From Bacillota bacterium (GTDB taxonomy: Bacteria > Bacillota > Clostridia > Acetivibrionales > DTU013): 64,000 nt of DNA. This document shows positions 1 to 8,284 of this stretch, piece by piece. The notes beneath the pieces were generated by a model. The model saw only the letters and a list, made by a program, of their open reading frames with translations, was not told where the DNA came from and ran no database searches. The stretch is from positions 62,001 through 126,000 of the forward strand of contig JAEZRE010000018.1 in NCBI GenBank assembly GCA_023412915.1, written 5' to 3'. The number at the start of each line of letters is the position of its first letter. The first letter of the stretch is position 1. The position numbers were made by a program, and so were the translations under genes.

Positions 1-286
1 CCGCGCGCCGGAGCTGCTGCACGGGAAGGCTTCCGAGATAGAATTGGCGCCGGGCTGCCGGTTGTTTGAAGGCCTTCCGCGAAAGCTAACGGCAGGCCGC
101 TATCATTCGCTGGTAGTGGAGCGTGAAACACTCCCGGAGGTACTCGAGATCACCGCTGTTTCCGCGGACGGTGAGATAATGGGTCTGAAACACCGGGAAT
201 ACGAGGTTTTCGGCATACAATTCCACCCGGAGTCCATACTGACGCCGGATGGAAAGAAGATACTGGAAAATTTTCTTGCTATTTAA
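1..286 (+). CDS. trpG: Anthranilate synthase component II (glutamine amidotransferase), C-terminal part
   Basis: Only the last 94 or so codons lie in the window; the gene enters from the left in the frame starting at base 2. The protein is a class I glutamine amidotransferase subunit that passes ammonia from glutamine to TrpE for anthranilate synthesis. The visible end has the family's C-terminal signature: RYHSLVV, then FGIQFHPESILTPDGKKIL, where His and Glu of FHPES complete the Cys-His-Glu triad (the Cys is outside the window). It could equally be a dual-use PabA, but trpD, trpC and trpF follow in the same direction, so a trp role is strongly favoured. A repeat-rich gap of about 240 bp separates it from trpD. 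Confidence 0.9.
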   Translation, partial: RAPELLHGKASEIELAPGCRLFEGLPRKLTAGRYHSLVVERETLPEVLEITAVSADGEIMGLKHREYEVFGIQFHPESILTPDGKKILENFLAI

Positions 287-317
287 GTAAGACCGGAATG
301 AACGGACATGGGCCGGC

Positions 318-465
318 AGAAAGCCAAAAACAAAGCCGGAAAGCTGATGGGCTGAAGCCAAAAGCCAAAAGCCGAAAGCCGAAAGCCGAAAGCAAAGCCG
401 GAAGCAAAGCCGGAAGCCGCAAGGCCGAAGGACTGTAGCAAAACCGGAAGGCTGTAGGCCGAAGG
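318..465. repeat. Degenerate 7-nt tandem repeats between trpG and trpD
   Basis: The trpG-trpD gap (287-528) contains no gene. Most of it is imperfect head-to-tail copies of heptamers such as AAAGCCG and AAAGCCA, with longer variants AAGCCGG and AAGGCCG, best ordered at 355-425. The pattern looks like replication-slippage expansion. No terminator with a T tract is visible, so trpG and trpD may still be co-transcribed. Confidence 0.7.
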
Positions 466-528
466 GCGTTCGAAGGATTTGAGGAGGCTGGCTCGTGGTA
501 GTTGAGAAGAGAGGAGTGGAGAATAGTT

Positions 529-1563
529 ATGGTCAAATCGGCGTTACAAAAACTTTCATTGAAGGAAAACCTGACAGAGCAAGATGCGATCGAGGCAATG
601 AACTGCATCATGGAGGGAAATGCAACCCAGTCGCAGATAGGCGGCTTTTTGACAGCGCTTCGCTTCAAGGGCGAGACTGTCGAGGAGATCGTCGGGTTTG
701 CAAAGGTGATGCGCGAGAAATCGGCAAAGGTACCTCATCACCTGCCGTACTGCATCGATACATGCGGAACCGGGGGAGATGGAGCAAAGACATTCAATAT
801 TTCAACGGCAGCGTCGTTCGTAGCGGCTGCGGCAGGAGCAAAGATAGCAAAGCACGGCAACAGGGCAATGTCCAGTAAAAGCGGCAGCGCAGACGTGCTG
901 GAAGCTTTGGGAGTCAATATAGGACTTGGTCCCGAGCTGGTAGGCAAGTGCATGGAAGAGGTCGGTGTCGGTTTCATGTTCGCCCAGCTGTTCCATCAGT
1001 CGATGAAGCATGCTGCCGGCGTAAGAAAGGAATTGGGGTTCAGGACCGTGTTCAATATACTCGGACCGCTGACCAATCCGGCCGGTGCAAAGGGACAGCT
1101 TCTGGGCGTATTTGACGGCAATCTGACAGGTACGATGGCTGAGGCGCTGAAAATGCTCGGGACCGAAAGGGCGCTCGTAGTCCACGGCTGCGACGGCCTC
1201 GACGAAATAACGATCACCGGAGCAACAAAGGTCGCCGAACTGAAAGATGGAGTAATCAAGGAATATTATATCGACACCGCCGAGCTCGGTATCCCCAGAG
1301 CGGGGCAGCCGGAACTCGCGGGCGGGGACGCGGCGTACAATGCGGGGATAATCAGGTCGGTACTTGCGGGTGAAAAGGGTACACGGAGAAACATAGTACT
1401 GGTCAACGCCGCCGCGGCAATTTACGTAGCTAAATTGGCAGACGACCTTAAAGAAGGCCTTGAAATAGCAGGGGAAATGATAGACAGCGGTTTGGCAGCG
1501 GCAAAGCTTGAGGAACTGCGCAGGTATACGGCAGCCGCCGAAGTGAAAGAGGTATCGGCATGA
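529..1563 (+). CDS. trpD: Anthranilate phosphoribosyltransferase
   Basis: Transfers the phosphoribosyl group of PRPP to anthranilate, the second committed step of tryptophan synthesis, in the cytoplasm. The 344-residue length is normal for the family. The PRPP/Mg site CGTGGDG lies at residues 79-85, followed by KTFNISTAASF and KHGNRAMSSKSGSAD, and by NILGPLTNPA further on, all diagnostic. I chose ATG 529, preceded by a GTGGAG ribosome site at about 7 nt; an upstream in-frame TTG at 502 would add nine residues not expected for the family. The stop overlaps the trpC start (ATGA at 1560-1563), indicating translational coupling. Confidence 0.97.
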   Translation: MVKSALQKLSLKENLTEQDAIEAMNCIMEGNATQSQIGGFLTALRFKGETVEEIVGFAKVMREKSAKVPHHLPYCIDTCGTGGDGAKTFNISTAASFVAAAAGAKIAKHGNRAMSSKSGSADVLEALGVNIGLGPELVGKCMEEVGVGFMFAQLFHQSMKHAAGVRKELGFRTVFNILGPLTNPAGAKGQLLGVFDGNLTGTMAEALKMLGTERALVVHGCDGLDEITITGATKVAELKDGVIKEYYIDTAELGIPRAGQPELAGGDAAYNAGIIRSVLAGEKGTRRNIVLVNAAAAIYVAKLADDLKEGLEIAGEMIDSGLAAAKLEELRRYTAAAEVKEVSA

Positions 1564-2342
1564 TATTGGAGGATATAGCTGCAAAGAAGAGAGAACGGCT
1601 GAAGGCCGAGATGCGGCAGGTATCGCTCGAAGGCTGGAAACAGAAGATCAAGGCGCCCGGACTCCATAAGCCTCTGGATTTCGGGAAAGCCCTCAAAAGA
1701 GAAGATAGGCTTTCGATAATAGCCGAAGTTAAGAAAGCATCTCCGTCGGCAGGCATTATATGCGAGGACTTCGATCCCGTGAAAATTGCCAGGGATTACC
1801 TTGCGTCCGGTGTACAGGCGATTTCCGTACTGACGGAAAAGGATTACTTCCAAGGAGACGACAGTTATCTGGCAAAGGTAAGACAGAGAGTTCCCATACC
1901 GGTGCTTCGCAAGGATTTCCTGATAGACCTGTGGCAGGTCTACCAGTCGAGGTGCATGGGAGCGGACGCGATATTGCTGATAGTGGCACTGCTTGATGAC
2001 GAATTGCTTAAAAAGATGCTTATCGTTGCAGGAATACTGGGCTTGCAGTGTCTTGTGGAAGTGCATGACGAACGGGAACTTGAGAGGGCGCTCAATGCGG
2101 GGGCCAGGATTATAGGTATAAACAACCGTGATCTGAGGACATTCCAGGTCGACCTCGGTACGACGGCAAAGCTGATAAACAATGTACCCCATGACAGGAT
2201 CGTGGTTAGCGAAAGCGGTATCAAAACTGCGGAAGATATGCGGTATGTCAGGCAGGCAGGCGCGGATGCGGTGCTCATCGGGGAATCGCTCATGCGTGCA
2301 GGGTGTGTGTCGGACAGAATCCGGGAACTGAGAGTTGTATGA
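1560..2342 (+). CDS. trpC: Indole-3-glycerol phosphate synthase
   Basis: Closes the indole ring: converts carboxyphenylamino-deoxyribulose phosphate to indole-3-glycerol phosphate. The 260-residue single-domain protein has the TIM-barrel signature EVKKASPS at residues 56-63 (catalytic Lys), VLRKDFLID in the middle, then GINNRDLRTFQVD and SESGIKTAEDM, and ends with the phosphate-binding GADAVLIGESLM. Its ATG overlaps the trpD stop by 4 bp. It is not fused to trpF, which is a separate gene after a short 60-bp gap. Confidence 0.97.
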   Translation: MILEDIAAKKRERLKAEMRQVSLEGWKQKIKAPGLHKPLDFGKALKREDRLSIIAEVKKASPSAGIICEDFDPVKIARDYLASGVQAISVLTEKDYFQGDDSYLAKVRQRVPIPVLRKDFLIDLWQVYQSRCMGADAILLIVALLDDELLKKMLIVAGILGLQCLVEVHDERELERALNAGARIIGINNRDLRTFQVDLGTTAKLINNVPHDRIVVSESGIKTAEDMRYVRQAGADAVLIGESLMRAGCVSDRIRELRVV

Positions 2343-2402
2343 AACGCGGGGACTGAAACGCGGGGACGGTTCGCCTTGCGTTTCGCATACGAGGTGCTGA
2401 GA

Positions 2403-3230
2403 ATGACAAAGGTCAAGATATGCGGGATCACCAGTAAAACTGAGTTGGAATTCATCAACAGGTACCTGCCTGACTATATAGGCTTTGTATTTGCGGACAG
2501 CAAGCGCCGGGTCACACCCGAAAAAGCGGCGGAGCTTGCTGCCGGACTTTCGCCCGCCATTAAAAAAGCTGGCGTCTTTGTAGACACGCGGCCTGAAGAA
2601 GCGGCAGGGATAGCTGCTATTGCCGGTCTGGACGCATTGCAGCTGTGCGGGTCGGAGGATGCCAGTTATATCGCCGGACTGCGCCACCTGCTGAAACCCG
2701 GAACAGAGATCTGGAAGGCGGTGAGGATGGGAGGAAGCATTCAACCGGGCGGCGGTTGTGGGCCGGGCAGCGATATAAACTCGGGCAGCGATATTAACAC
2801 GGGCAGAGGTATTAACACGGGCTATCACAGTGTGCCGGTCGGGGGTGCAGAAACGGAGTTCGGACACCCTGCGGGCGGACACTTGCAGCCTGTCGGAGCT
2901 TTTGTGACAGGATTGAAGGGCAGCCTCGAGTATGTATATGAAAGCTTGAGAGCGTGCTCTGCGGACCGGCTTATCCTCGATACGTATACCGCTGGGCAAG
3001 CGGGCGGGACAGGTAAGACCTTCGACTGGGGACTGGCACAGCAGCTCGGGAAGCACGTCCGGCTTCCGATAATACTGGCGGGTGGGCTGAACCCGGGAAA
3101 TGTGCGGCAGGCGATAGAGCAGGTTGCGCCTTTTGCCGTGGATACGAGCAGCGGGGTCGAAGGTGTCGGGATAAAAGACGAGGAAAAGGTCAGAAGCTTC
3201 ATAGAGGCTGTAAGGGGAGAGAGCAGATAA
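2403..3230 (+). CDS. trpF: Phosphoribosylanthranilate isomerase with a repeat-containing insertion
   Basis: Amadori isomerase of tryptophan synthesis. Family motifs are in order: VKICGI at the N terminus (catalytic Cys), IGFVFADSKR, GVFVDT, LQLCGSED, GGTGKTFDW, ILAGGLNPGNV and VDTSSGVE. At 275 residues it is about 65-70 longer than usual. The excess is a Gly/Ser/Asn-rich stretch at about residues 113-175, between the strand AVRMGG and the helix before LILDTY, and includes three copies of a six-residue repeat (GSDIN-type). ATG 2403 is preferred because it gives the standard MTKVKICG start; a TTG at 2376 is also in frame. The gene ends inside a terminator loop and no trpB or trpA follows. Confidence 0.95.
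   Translation: MTKVKICGITSKTELEFINRYLPDYIGFVFADSKRRVTPEKAAELAAGLSPAIKKAGVFVDTRPEEAAGIAAIAGLDALQLCGSEDASYIAGLRHLLKPGTEIWKAVRMGGSIQPGGGCGPGSDINSGSDINTGRGINTGYHSVPVGGAETEFGHPAGGHLQPVGAFVTGLKGSLEYVYESLRACSADRLILDTYTAGQAGGTGKTFDWGLAQQLGKHVRLPIILAGGLNPGNVRQAIEQVAPFAVDTSSGVEGVGIKDEEKVRSFIEAVRGESR
2765..2818 (+). repeat. Three tandem 18-nt repeats inside trpF
   Basis: Units at 2765-2782, 2783-2800 and 2801-2818 begin GGGCAGCGATAT or close variants, and the first bases of a fourth unit follow. They are in frame and encode G-S-D-I-N-S/T and a variant, so the expansion preserves the trpF reading frame. They account for part of the insertion relative to ordinary TrpF proteins. Confidence 0.9.
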
Positions 3231-3242
3231 GCTCTCTTTTTT
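3218..3242 (+). terminator. Intrinsic terminator of the trp operon
   Basis: A 7-bp stem AGAGAGC / GCTCTCT with a 6-nt loop is followed by a run of six T. The trpF stop codon TAA lies in the loop. This closes the operon after trpF. Confidence 0.85.
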
Positions 3243-3280
3243 ATTAATATTTTGTTTTCATTTTGTTTACATTTACGTTG

Positions 3281-3292
3281 TTGTTGCAACAA
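3281..3292. promoter_or_regulatory. Perfect 12-bp palindrome upstream of a response regulator gene
   Basis: TTGTTGCAACAA is a perfect palindrome in an AT-rich 140-bp gap between the trp terminator and the regulator gene at 3376. It could be an operator or part of the promoter region. No clear consensus -35/-10 pair was assigned. Confidence 0.35.
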
Positions 3293-3375
3293 TTTGTAAA
3301 TGATATTATTAATTAATAAAATAATTGTAGGTTGGGCAACTTTCAAAATTATTAAACATACCGGCAGGTGATTTG

Positions 3376-4059
3376 ATGAACAAGACAAAAGTACTGGTTA
3401 TAGACGATGATGTGAACATTTGCGAACTAATCCGGCTTTACATGGAGAAGGAAGGCTATGAAGTCAGGACAGTATACAACGGTAAAAGCGGTATCGAAGC
3501 GTTCAGTGAATTCACGCCGAATATAGCTGTTCTGGATATTATGCTTCCTGGTATGGACGGCTGGCAGGTCTGCAGGGAGATCAGAAAGGTCAGCAATATA
3601 CCGATCATCATGCTCACGGCAAAGGGTGAGACCTTCGACAAGGTCCTGGGACTCGAGCTGGGAGCGGACGATTATATGGTCAAACCCTTCGATCCCAAGG
3701 AATTGATCGCCAGAGTCAAGGCGGTGCTCAGAAGGTATGAGCACAAGGATTTCGACGCTCAGGAGATCGTATATCCCAATCTCGTCATAAATAAAACCAA
3801 TTATACCGTCAAGCTCAACGGCAAGGATCTCGAGCTGCCTCCAAAAGAGCTTGAACTTCTGTATTTTCTTGCATCCAACAGCAATAAGGTTTTTACGAGG
3901 GAGCAGCTCCTCGAGCATGTCTGGGGCTTTGATTTCTATGGCGACAGCCGTACGGTGGATGTGCATGTAAAAAGGCTCCGTGAGAAGATAGAACTGCCCG
4001 ACCAGCTGTGGCAGCTCAAAACGGTTTGGGGAGTCGGTTACAAATTTGAGGTAAGATAA
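3376..4059 (+). CDS. OmpR/PhoB-family response regulator (possible CssR-like)
   Basis: A 227-residue DNA-binding regulator: receiver domain (residues 1-120) with acidic pocket D10-D11, phosphoacceptor D54 in VLDIMLPGMDG and the switch Lys in DDYMVKPFDP, then a winged-helix domain with ELELLYFLASN and DSRTVDVHVKRLREK. Start ATG 3376 follows an AGGTG ribosome site. Its stop overlaps the next start (TAATG), so it is translationally coupled to the kinase at 4059. A membrane HtrA protease follows the pair, which is the logic of the Bacillus secretion-stress system CssRS-HtrA; that assignment is inference from context. Confidence 0.92.
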   Translation: MNKTKVLVIDDDVNICELIRLYMEKEGYEVRTVYNGKSGIEAFSEFTPNIAVLDIMLPGMDGWQVCREIRKVSNIPIIMLTAKGETFDKVLGLELGADDYMVKPFDPKELIARVKAVLRRYEHKDFDAQEIVYPNLVINKTNYTVKLNGKDLELPPKELELLYFLASNSNKVFTREQLLEHVWGFDFYGDSRTVDVHVKRLREKIELPDQLWQLKTVWGVGYKFEVR

Positions 4060-5627
4060 TGTTCAAGACGATATTCAGCAAGCTGATCGTGATATTCCTT
4101 CTGATACTGGGCATAGCGTTTGCAGTCACGGGCGTCATGATGAACGTTTTCCTCGATACTTACATTACCGAGGAGAAGGCTACGGCGCTCGGGGATGCGA
4201 GCAATTATGTCAACATGATCTACACAAGTCTTCTTCAGTCTACGGACTTAAAAAACGGTGACAGTGTGGCGAGGGCTCAGAAGGTCTTTAGTGATTATCT
4301 GGCATTGCAGGGAAGCTCTTTGAGGTCGATCATCTGGATGACAGATGCAAGCGGCGTAATATTCCAGACTAATTGGGCCATGCCGCAGTCTCTCTCCGAT
4401 AAATACAAGGATAAAAGCGGCAACATAAAGCTTCCGCTGGACGCTCAGTTTTTAAAACTGGCGGCAAGTGAAACTACAGTGCGTGAAGTCGGGGATTTCA
4501 ACGGTTTGTTCAAGGAACCCGGGCTCAGCCGGATCCCGTTCTTTTCGGGAAACGGCGATATATGGCTCACAGTGGGAAGATCCTTCAAATATACGGACAC
4601 AAATAACAAGAATGTTATGATCTTCATATTTATGAGCACTCCCGTTAAAGAAGTAGGAGTCGCACGGCTACAGGTGTTCAGGTATTTCCTCATCTCCATG
4701 GGCGCGGCCATACTTATCGCAGTCATCCTTATTTATATTTTCTCGTTAAGGCTGACTCACCCGTTGAAACAGATAAAAAATGCGGCTTCGAGGATAGCCG
4801 GCGGTGAATTTGAGAGACGGCTCGACATAAAGACGAAGGATGAGATAGGCGATCTGGCAAGGACGTTCAACCAGATGGCCGTAGCTCTCCAGAATATTGA
4901 AGAGATGCGCCGCGGTTTCGTGGCAAATGTTTCACATGAATTAAGGACGCCGATGACTTCGATAAGGGGCTTTGTGGACGGTATACTCGACGGTACCATT
5001 CCCCCCGAAAGGCAAAACCATTACCTGACTATTGTCAGGGATGAGACCATCAGGCTGAACCGTCTGGTGAACGATCTTCTGGATCTGGCGAGGATGGAGG
5101 CGGGAGAGATCAAACTCAACCTTACCGTATGGGACATAAATGAACTTGTGAGAAAATGCGTCATAAAACTGGAGAGCCTTTTGCTGGAAATGAAGCTGGC
5201 TGTCGATGCGGATTTCGAACAGGAGGAACTGCTGGTGAAGGCAGACTCCGATTCGATAGAGAGGGTCATTTACAACCTTATGCACAATGCTATCAAATTT
5301 ACGCCGGCAGGAGGCAAGATCAGCCTTGTTACCAGAAAGCGCAGGGACAGGGTGGAGGTCATGGTTAAGGACACCGGCGTGGGCATAGAACAAAACGATC
5401 TGGACATGATCTGGGACAGGTTTTATAAAGCGGACAAATCAAGGGGCATGGACAAGACAGGTACAGGCCTGGGTCTGGCAATCGTTCGGAACATTATTAA
5501 CGAACATGGTCAGGATATATGGGCTGAAAGCAAACCCTGCGAGGGCACCGCATTCACTTTCACACTAGCCGCGTTCAGCAGGGAAGCCGATCAGGAGGCC
5601 GAAGCGAAAAATTACATGCCGGACTGA
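4059..5627 (+). CDS. Membrane sensor histidine kinase (possible CssS-like)
   Basis: A 522-residue kinase. Order: N-terminal membrane segment (residues about 8-30), extracellular sensor domain, second membrane segment (about 207-229), HAMP domain, dimerisation helix with phospho-acceptor H293 in VSHELRTP, and a catalytic domain with N box HNAIKFTPAGG, G1 box DTGVGI, F box DRFYKADKSR and G2 box GTGLGLAIV. It should phosphorylate the regulator encoded just upstream. The following gene is an HtrA protease, so envelope protein-folding stress is a plausible signal. The C terminus ends in a short charged tail. Confidence 0.92.
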   Translation: MFKTIFSKLIVIFLLILGIAFAVTGVMMNVFLDTYITEEKATALGDASNYVNMIYTSLLQSTDLKNGDSVARAQKVFSDYLALQGSSLRSIIWMTDASGVIFQTNWAMPQSLSDKYKDKSGNIKLPLDAQFLKLAASETTVREVGDFNGLFKEPGLSRIPFFSGNGDIWLTVGRSFKYTDTNNKNVMIFIFMSTPVKEVGVARLQVFRYFLISMGAAILIAVILIYIFSLRLTHPLKQIKNAASRIAGGEFERRLDIKTKDEIGDLARTFNQMAVALQNIEEMRRGFVANVSHELRTPMTSIRGFVDGILDGTIPPERQNHYLTIVRDETIRLNRLVNDLLDLARMEAGEIKLNLTVWDINELVRKCVIKLESLLLEMKLAVDADFEQEELLVKADSDSIERVIYNLMHNAIKFTPAGGKISLVTRKRRDRVEVMVKDTGVGIEQNDLDMIWDRFYKADKSRGMDKTGTGLGLAIVRNIINEHGQDIWAESKPCEGTAFTFTLAAFSREADQEAEAKNYMPD

Positions 5628-5738
5628 GTATTGTTTACAGATTATTCATAGTTTTTTCAAATAGACCCTTTACAATTGAGTCATAAGGTAAGTTGAAAGC
5701 AACAAATTGCAGTCCATTCAATATAGGAGGTTTTGATT

Positions 5739-7337
5739 ATGGAAGATTTCAATCAGGGAAGCGAAAACAATAACAGCAATATCAACAGTGTAAATAATGA
5801 AAATGTAAATCAGGAAAATATACTGGACATAGGACATAATGATAACAACGCGGCAGCTGTCAATGCGCAGCCGGAAATTAACCGGTATCAGGCGCCGCAG
5901 CAGAACCCGCAGCCAGACCAGCAGGCGGGAGCGTACAGACAGGATAACCCGGCAGTGACTCCCCAGCAGTACGGCCAGGCAGGATCGTCCCAGCAATACG
6001 GGCAGTCCTCGTACCAGCAGTACGGCCAGTCGTACGCGCAATCGGCCGCATCGCAGCAATATGCACAGCCAGGTGTTGCACAGCCGGAAAATAAGGCTTA
6101 TTACAATGAAAAAATCAAAAAGTCCAAACAGGGCAGAGTTGGGACAGGCCAACTGATCCTTGTCTCGGTACTCAGCGCGGTACTCGGAGCGGGTGCAATG
6201 TTTTCCGCAAGTGCCTTCCTTGGCCCGACGCTACAGCCGACCGTCAATTCATTGCTTGGCAACACCAATCAGACAGCCGCGGCGTCAGGCGATAACGGAA
6301 TATACAAGAAGGTGGAGATCACCCAATCCACCTCGCCCATTGAAGCTATCGTGGAAAAAGTAAGCCCGTCGATCGTAGGCATCGAGGTAACAGTCCAGGC
6401 GCAGGGCAGTGATTTCTTCTTTAACATGGGACAAAGCGGCGTTGGTTACGGTTCGGGCATTATAATCAAGAGCGACGGTTATATACTGACGAACAACCAT
6501 GTTATAGAAAGCGCTATGGACCAGAATTCGAATGTATTGACTAACGGATCGAAGATACAGGTGGTGCTTGCCAACAACAAGGATAAGATGTATACGGCAA
6601 AGGTAATAGGCAGGGATCCTACGACAGATATCGCGGTGCTCAAGATTGACGCCACCAATCTTCCGGCGGCGGAGCTGGGCAATTCCGACAATGTCAAACC
6701 GGGTGAACTCGCAGTTGCAATAGGAAATCCCGAAGGCTTCGATTTTATGAATTCGGTAACGGCGGGCATCATAAGCGGTATCAACAGGTCATTAACTACC
6801 GACGATGGCAAGGAACACAAGCTGATTCAGACCGATGCGGCGATCAACCCCGGCAACAGCGGCGGAGCTCTTGTGAATTCACAGGGACAGGTCATCGGAA
6901 TAAATACGGTTAAAATAGCCTCTACGGAAGTGGAAGGCATCGGGTTTGCAATTCCGATAAACGAAGCAAATCAGATATCCCAGAGCCTCATGCAGTACAA
7001 ATATGTAAAAGGCAGGCCGCACCTTGGCTTGTCGATCGACCAGCGTTTCAATGCTGATGTTGCGAAGCAATATAATGTGCCCAATGGTCTGCTCGTATAC
7101 GATGTGCTGCCTCTGACGGCGGCATACAAGGCAGGTATTCAGCCCGGCGATATTATCACCAAGTTCGACGGCAAGACGGTTAAGTCATTCAGCGAACTCG
7201 AAGATCAGAAGAATACCCACAAGCCGGGTGACAAGGTAGCAGTCGAGGTCTACAGGAATGGAAAAACACTTAACCTGACAGTTACTTTGGATGAAGAGAA
7301 CAACTCGGGCACAAGCAGCTCCAGCACAAAAAACTAA
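5739..7337 (+). CDS. Membrane-anchored HtrA/DegP-like serine protease with PDZ domain
   Basis: A 532-residue protein that should degrade misfolded envelope proteins outside the cytoplasmic membrane. The N-terminal ~125 residues are Asn/Gln-rich with repeated QQYGQ-type motifs and are probably cytoplasmic. One membrane segment (about 136-160) follows, then a trypsin-like domain with the triad H254 (NNHVIE), D297 (TTDIAVLKID) and S374 (NPGNSGGAL), and a C-terminal PDZ domain from about residue 425 (GLLVYDVLPLTAAYKAGIQPGD). ATG 5739 follows a perfect AGGAGG at 8 nt. The two-component genes directly upstream are its likely regulators, as CssRS is for htrA in Bacillus. The long Gln-rich tail is unusual in length. 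Confidence 0.95.
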   Translation: MEDFNQGSENNNSNINSVNNENVNQENILDIGHNDNNAAAVNAQPEINRYQAPQQNPQPDQQAGAYRQDNPAVTPQQYGQAGSSQQYGQSSYQQYGQSYAQSAASQQYAQPGVAQPENKAYYNEKIKKSKQGRVGTGQLILVSVLSAVLGAGAMFSASAFLGPTLQPTVNSLLGNTNQTAAASGDNGIYKKVEITQSTSPIEAIVEKVSPSIVGIEVTVQAQGSDFFFNMGQSGVGYGSGIIIKSDGYILTNNHVIESAMDQNSNVLTNGSKIQVVLANNKDKMYTAKVIGRDPTTDIAVLKIDATNLPAAELGNSDNVKPGELAVAIGNPEGFDFMNSVTAGIISGINRSLTTDDGKEHKLIQTDAAINPGNSGGALVNSQGQVIGINTVKIASTEVEGIGFAIPINEANQISQSLMQYKYVKGRPHLGLSIDQRFNADVAKQYNVPNGLLVYDVLPLTAAYKAGIQPGDIITKFDGKTVKSFSELEDQKNTHKPGDKVAVEVYRNGKTLNLTVTLDEENNSGTSSSSTKN

Positions 7338-7385
7338 GCCAACTCCAATCATTCTTTGTTATACACCCTCTTGATAGAAACAACA

Positions 7386-7408
7386 AAAGCAGCCGCAAGG
7401 CTGCTTTT
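7386..7408 (+). terminator. Terminator after the HtrA gene
   Basis: A perfect 9-bp stem AAAGCAGCC / GGCTGCTTT closed by a GCAA tetraloop, followed by only TTTT and a T/C-rich stretch. It separates the protease gene from the next two-component operon. Confidence 0.7.
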
Positions 7409-7572
7409 GCTGCTTCTATCATACATCGTGGAAGGTATTATTGCATTCAATTCTGCCTTTCCTGTCACCGTTCCATTTGCTATCAAACTTTCATCACAAT
7501 TTTGGTTTATAATATTTACGTTAATAATATTAGAAAAGTGGTACCTAATTGACATAAAAGCAGGTGGTTTAT

Positions 7573-8256
7573 ATGAATAAAACCAGAATACTTATTGCGG
7601 ACGATGAGGAAAGAATAAGGGACATGATCAGGGAATACACCAGTCTGGAAGGCTTTAATATCGATGAAGCGGCTGATGGTGTGGAGGCGCTTGAGCTTTT
7701 TAAACAGGCCGACTATTCTCTGGTTGTTCTTGACGTCATGATGCCTAAAATGGACGGCTGGAGCGTTTGCCGTGAAATCCGGAAGTCCTCCAAGGTTCCA
7801 ATCATCATGCTTACGGCAAGGGGAGAAGAATATGACAAGCTTTTCGGTTTTGAACTCGGTGTTGACGATTATATAGTCAAGCCCTTCAGCCCTAAAGAAT
7901 TGTTAGCCAGGATGAAGGCCATTATGCGCAGAAGCGAAGCGGCAGAGCCGGGGCCGAATGTGGAGCGCGCTCGTTTTGAAGGACTTGCCATAGATTATAA
8001 CGCAAGAAATGTTACTGTGGAGGGCAGCCTTGTGAATCTGACTCCAAAGGAATATGAACTGCTTAATTTTCTCACGCATAATCCCAATATGGTATTTTCA
8101 AGAGATCAGCTTTTGAATTCCGTATGGGGGTATGACTTTCTCGGAGACGACAGGACAGTGGATACCCACGTCAAAATGCTGAGGGAAAGCCTTGGGATTT
8201 ACCGTAAATTTATTATAACCGTCTGGGGAACCGGTTACAAGTTTCAAACCATTTGA
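7573..8256 (+). CDS. OmpR-family response regulator
   Basis: A 227-residue regulator: receiver domain with D10-D11, phosphoacceptor D54 in VLDVMMPKMDG and the conserved Lys in DDYIVKPFSP, then a winged-helix output domain with NLTPKEYELLNFLTHN and DDRTVDTHVKMLRE. ATG 7573 follows AGGTGG. A kinase gene begins 28 bp downstream with its own AGGAGG site, and a small DUF2680-like secreted protein completes the cluster. The signal is unknown. Confidence 0.92.
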   Translation: MNKTRILIADDEERIRDMIREYTSLEGFNIDEAADGVEALELFKQADYSLVVLDVMMPKMDGWSVCREIRKSSKVPIIMLTARGEEYDKLFGFELGVDDYIVKPFSPKELLARMKAIMRRSEAAEPGPNVERARFEGLAIDYNARNVTVEGSLVNLTPKEYELLNFLTHNPNMVFSRDQLLNSVWGYDFLGDDRTVDTHVKMLRESLGIYRKFIITVWGTGYKFQTI

Positions 8257-8284
8257 ACGGGATTAAGGATCGCAGGAGGAAAAT

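Noticed and set aside
802..1584. Minus-strand open frame opposite trpD
   Set aside because: Shadow of trpD with no start signal or domain.
1422..3056. Long minus-strand open frame across trpC and trpF
   Set aside because: It lies opposite genes with clear conserved motifs, lacks a ribosome site and encodes no recognisable domain; it is a consequence of codon bias.
7356..7580. Small hydrophobic frame between htrA and the next regulator
   Set aside because: It contains the terminator hairpin and runs into the regulator start; no ribosome site.
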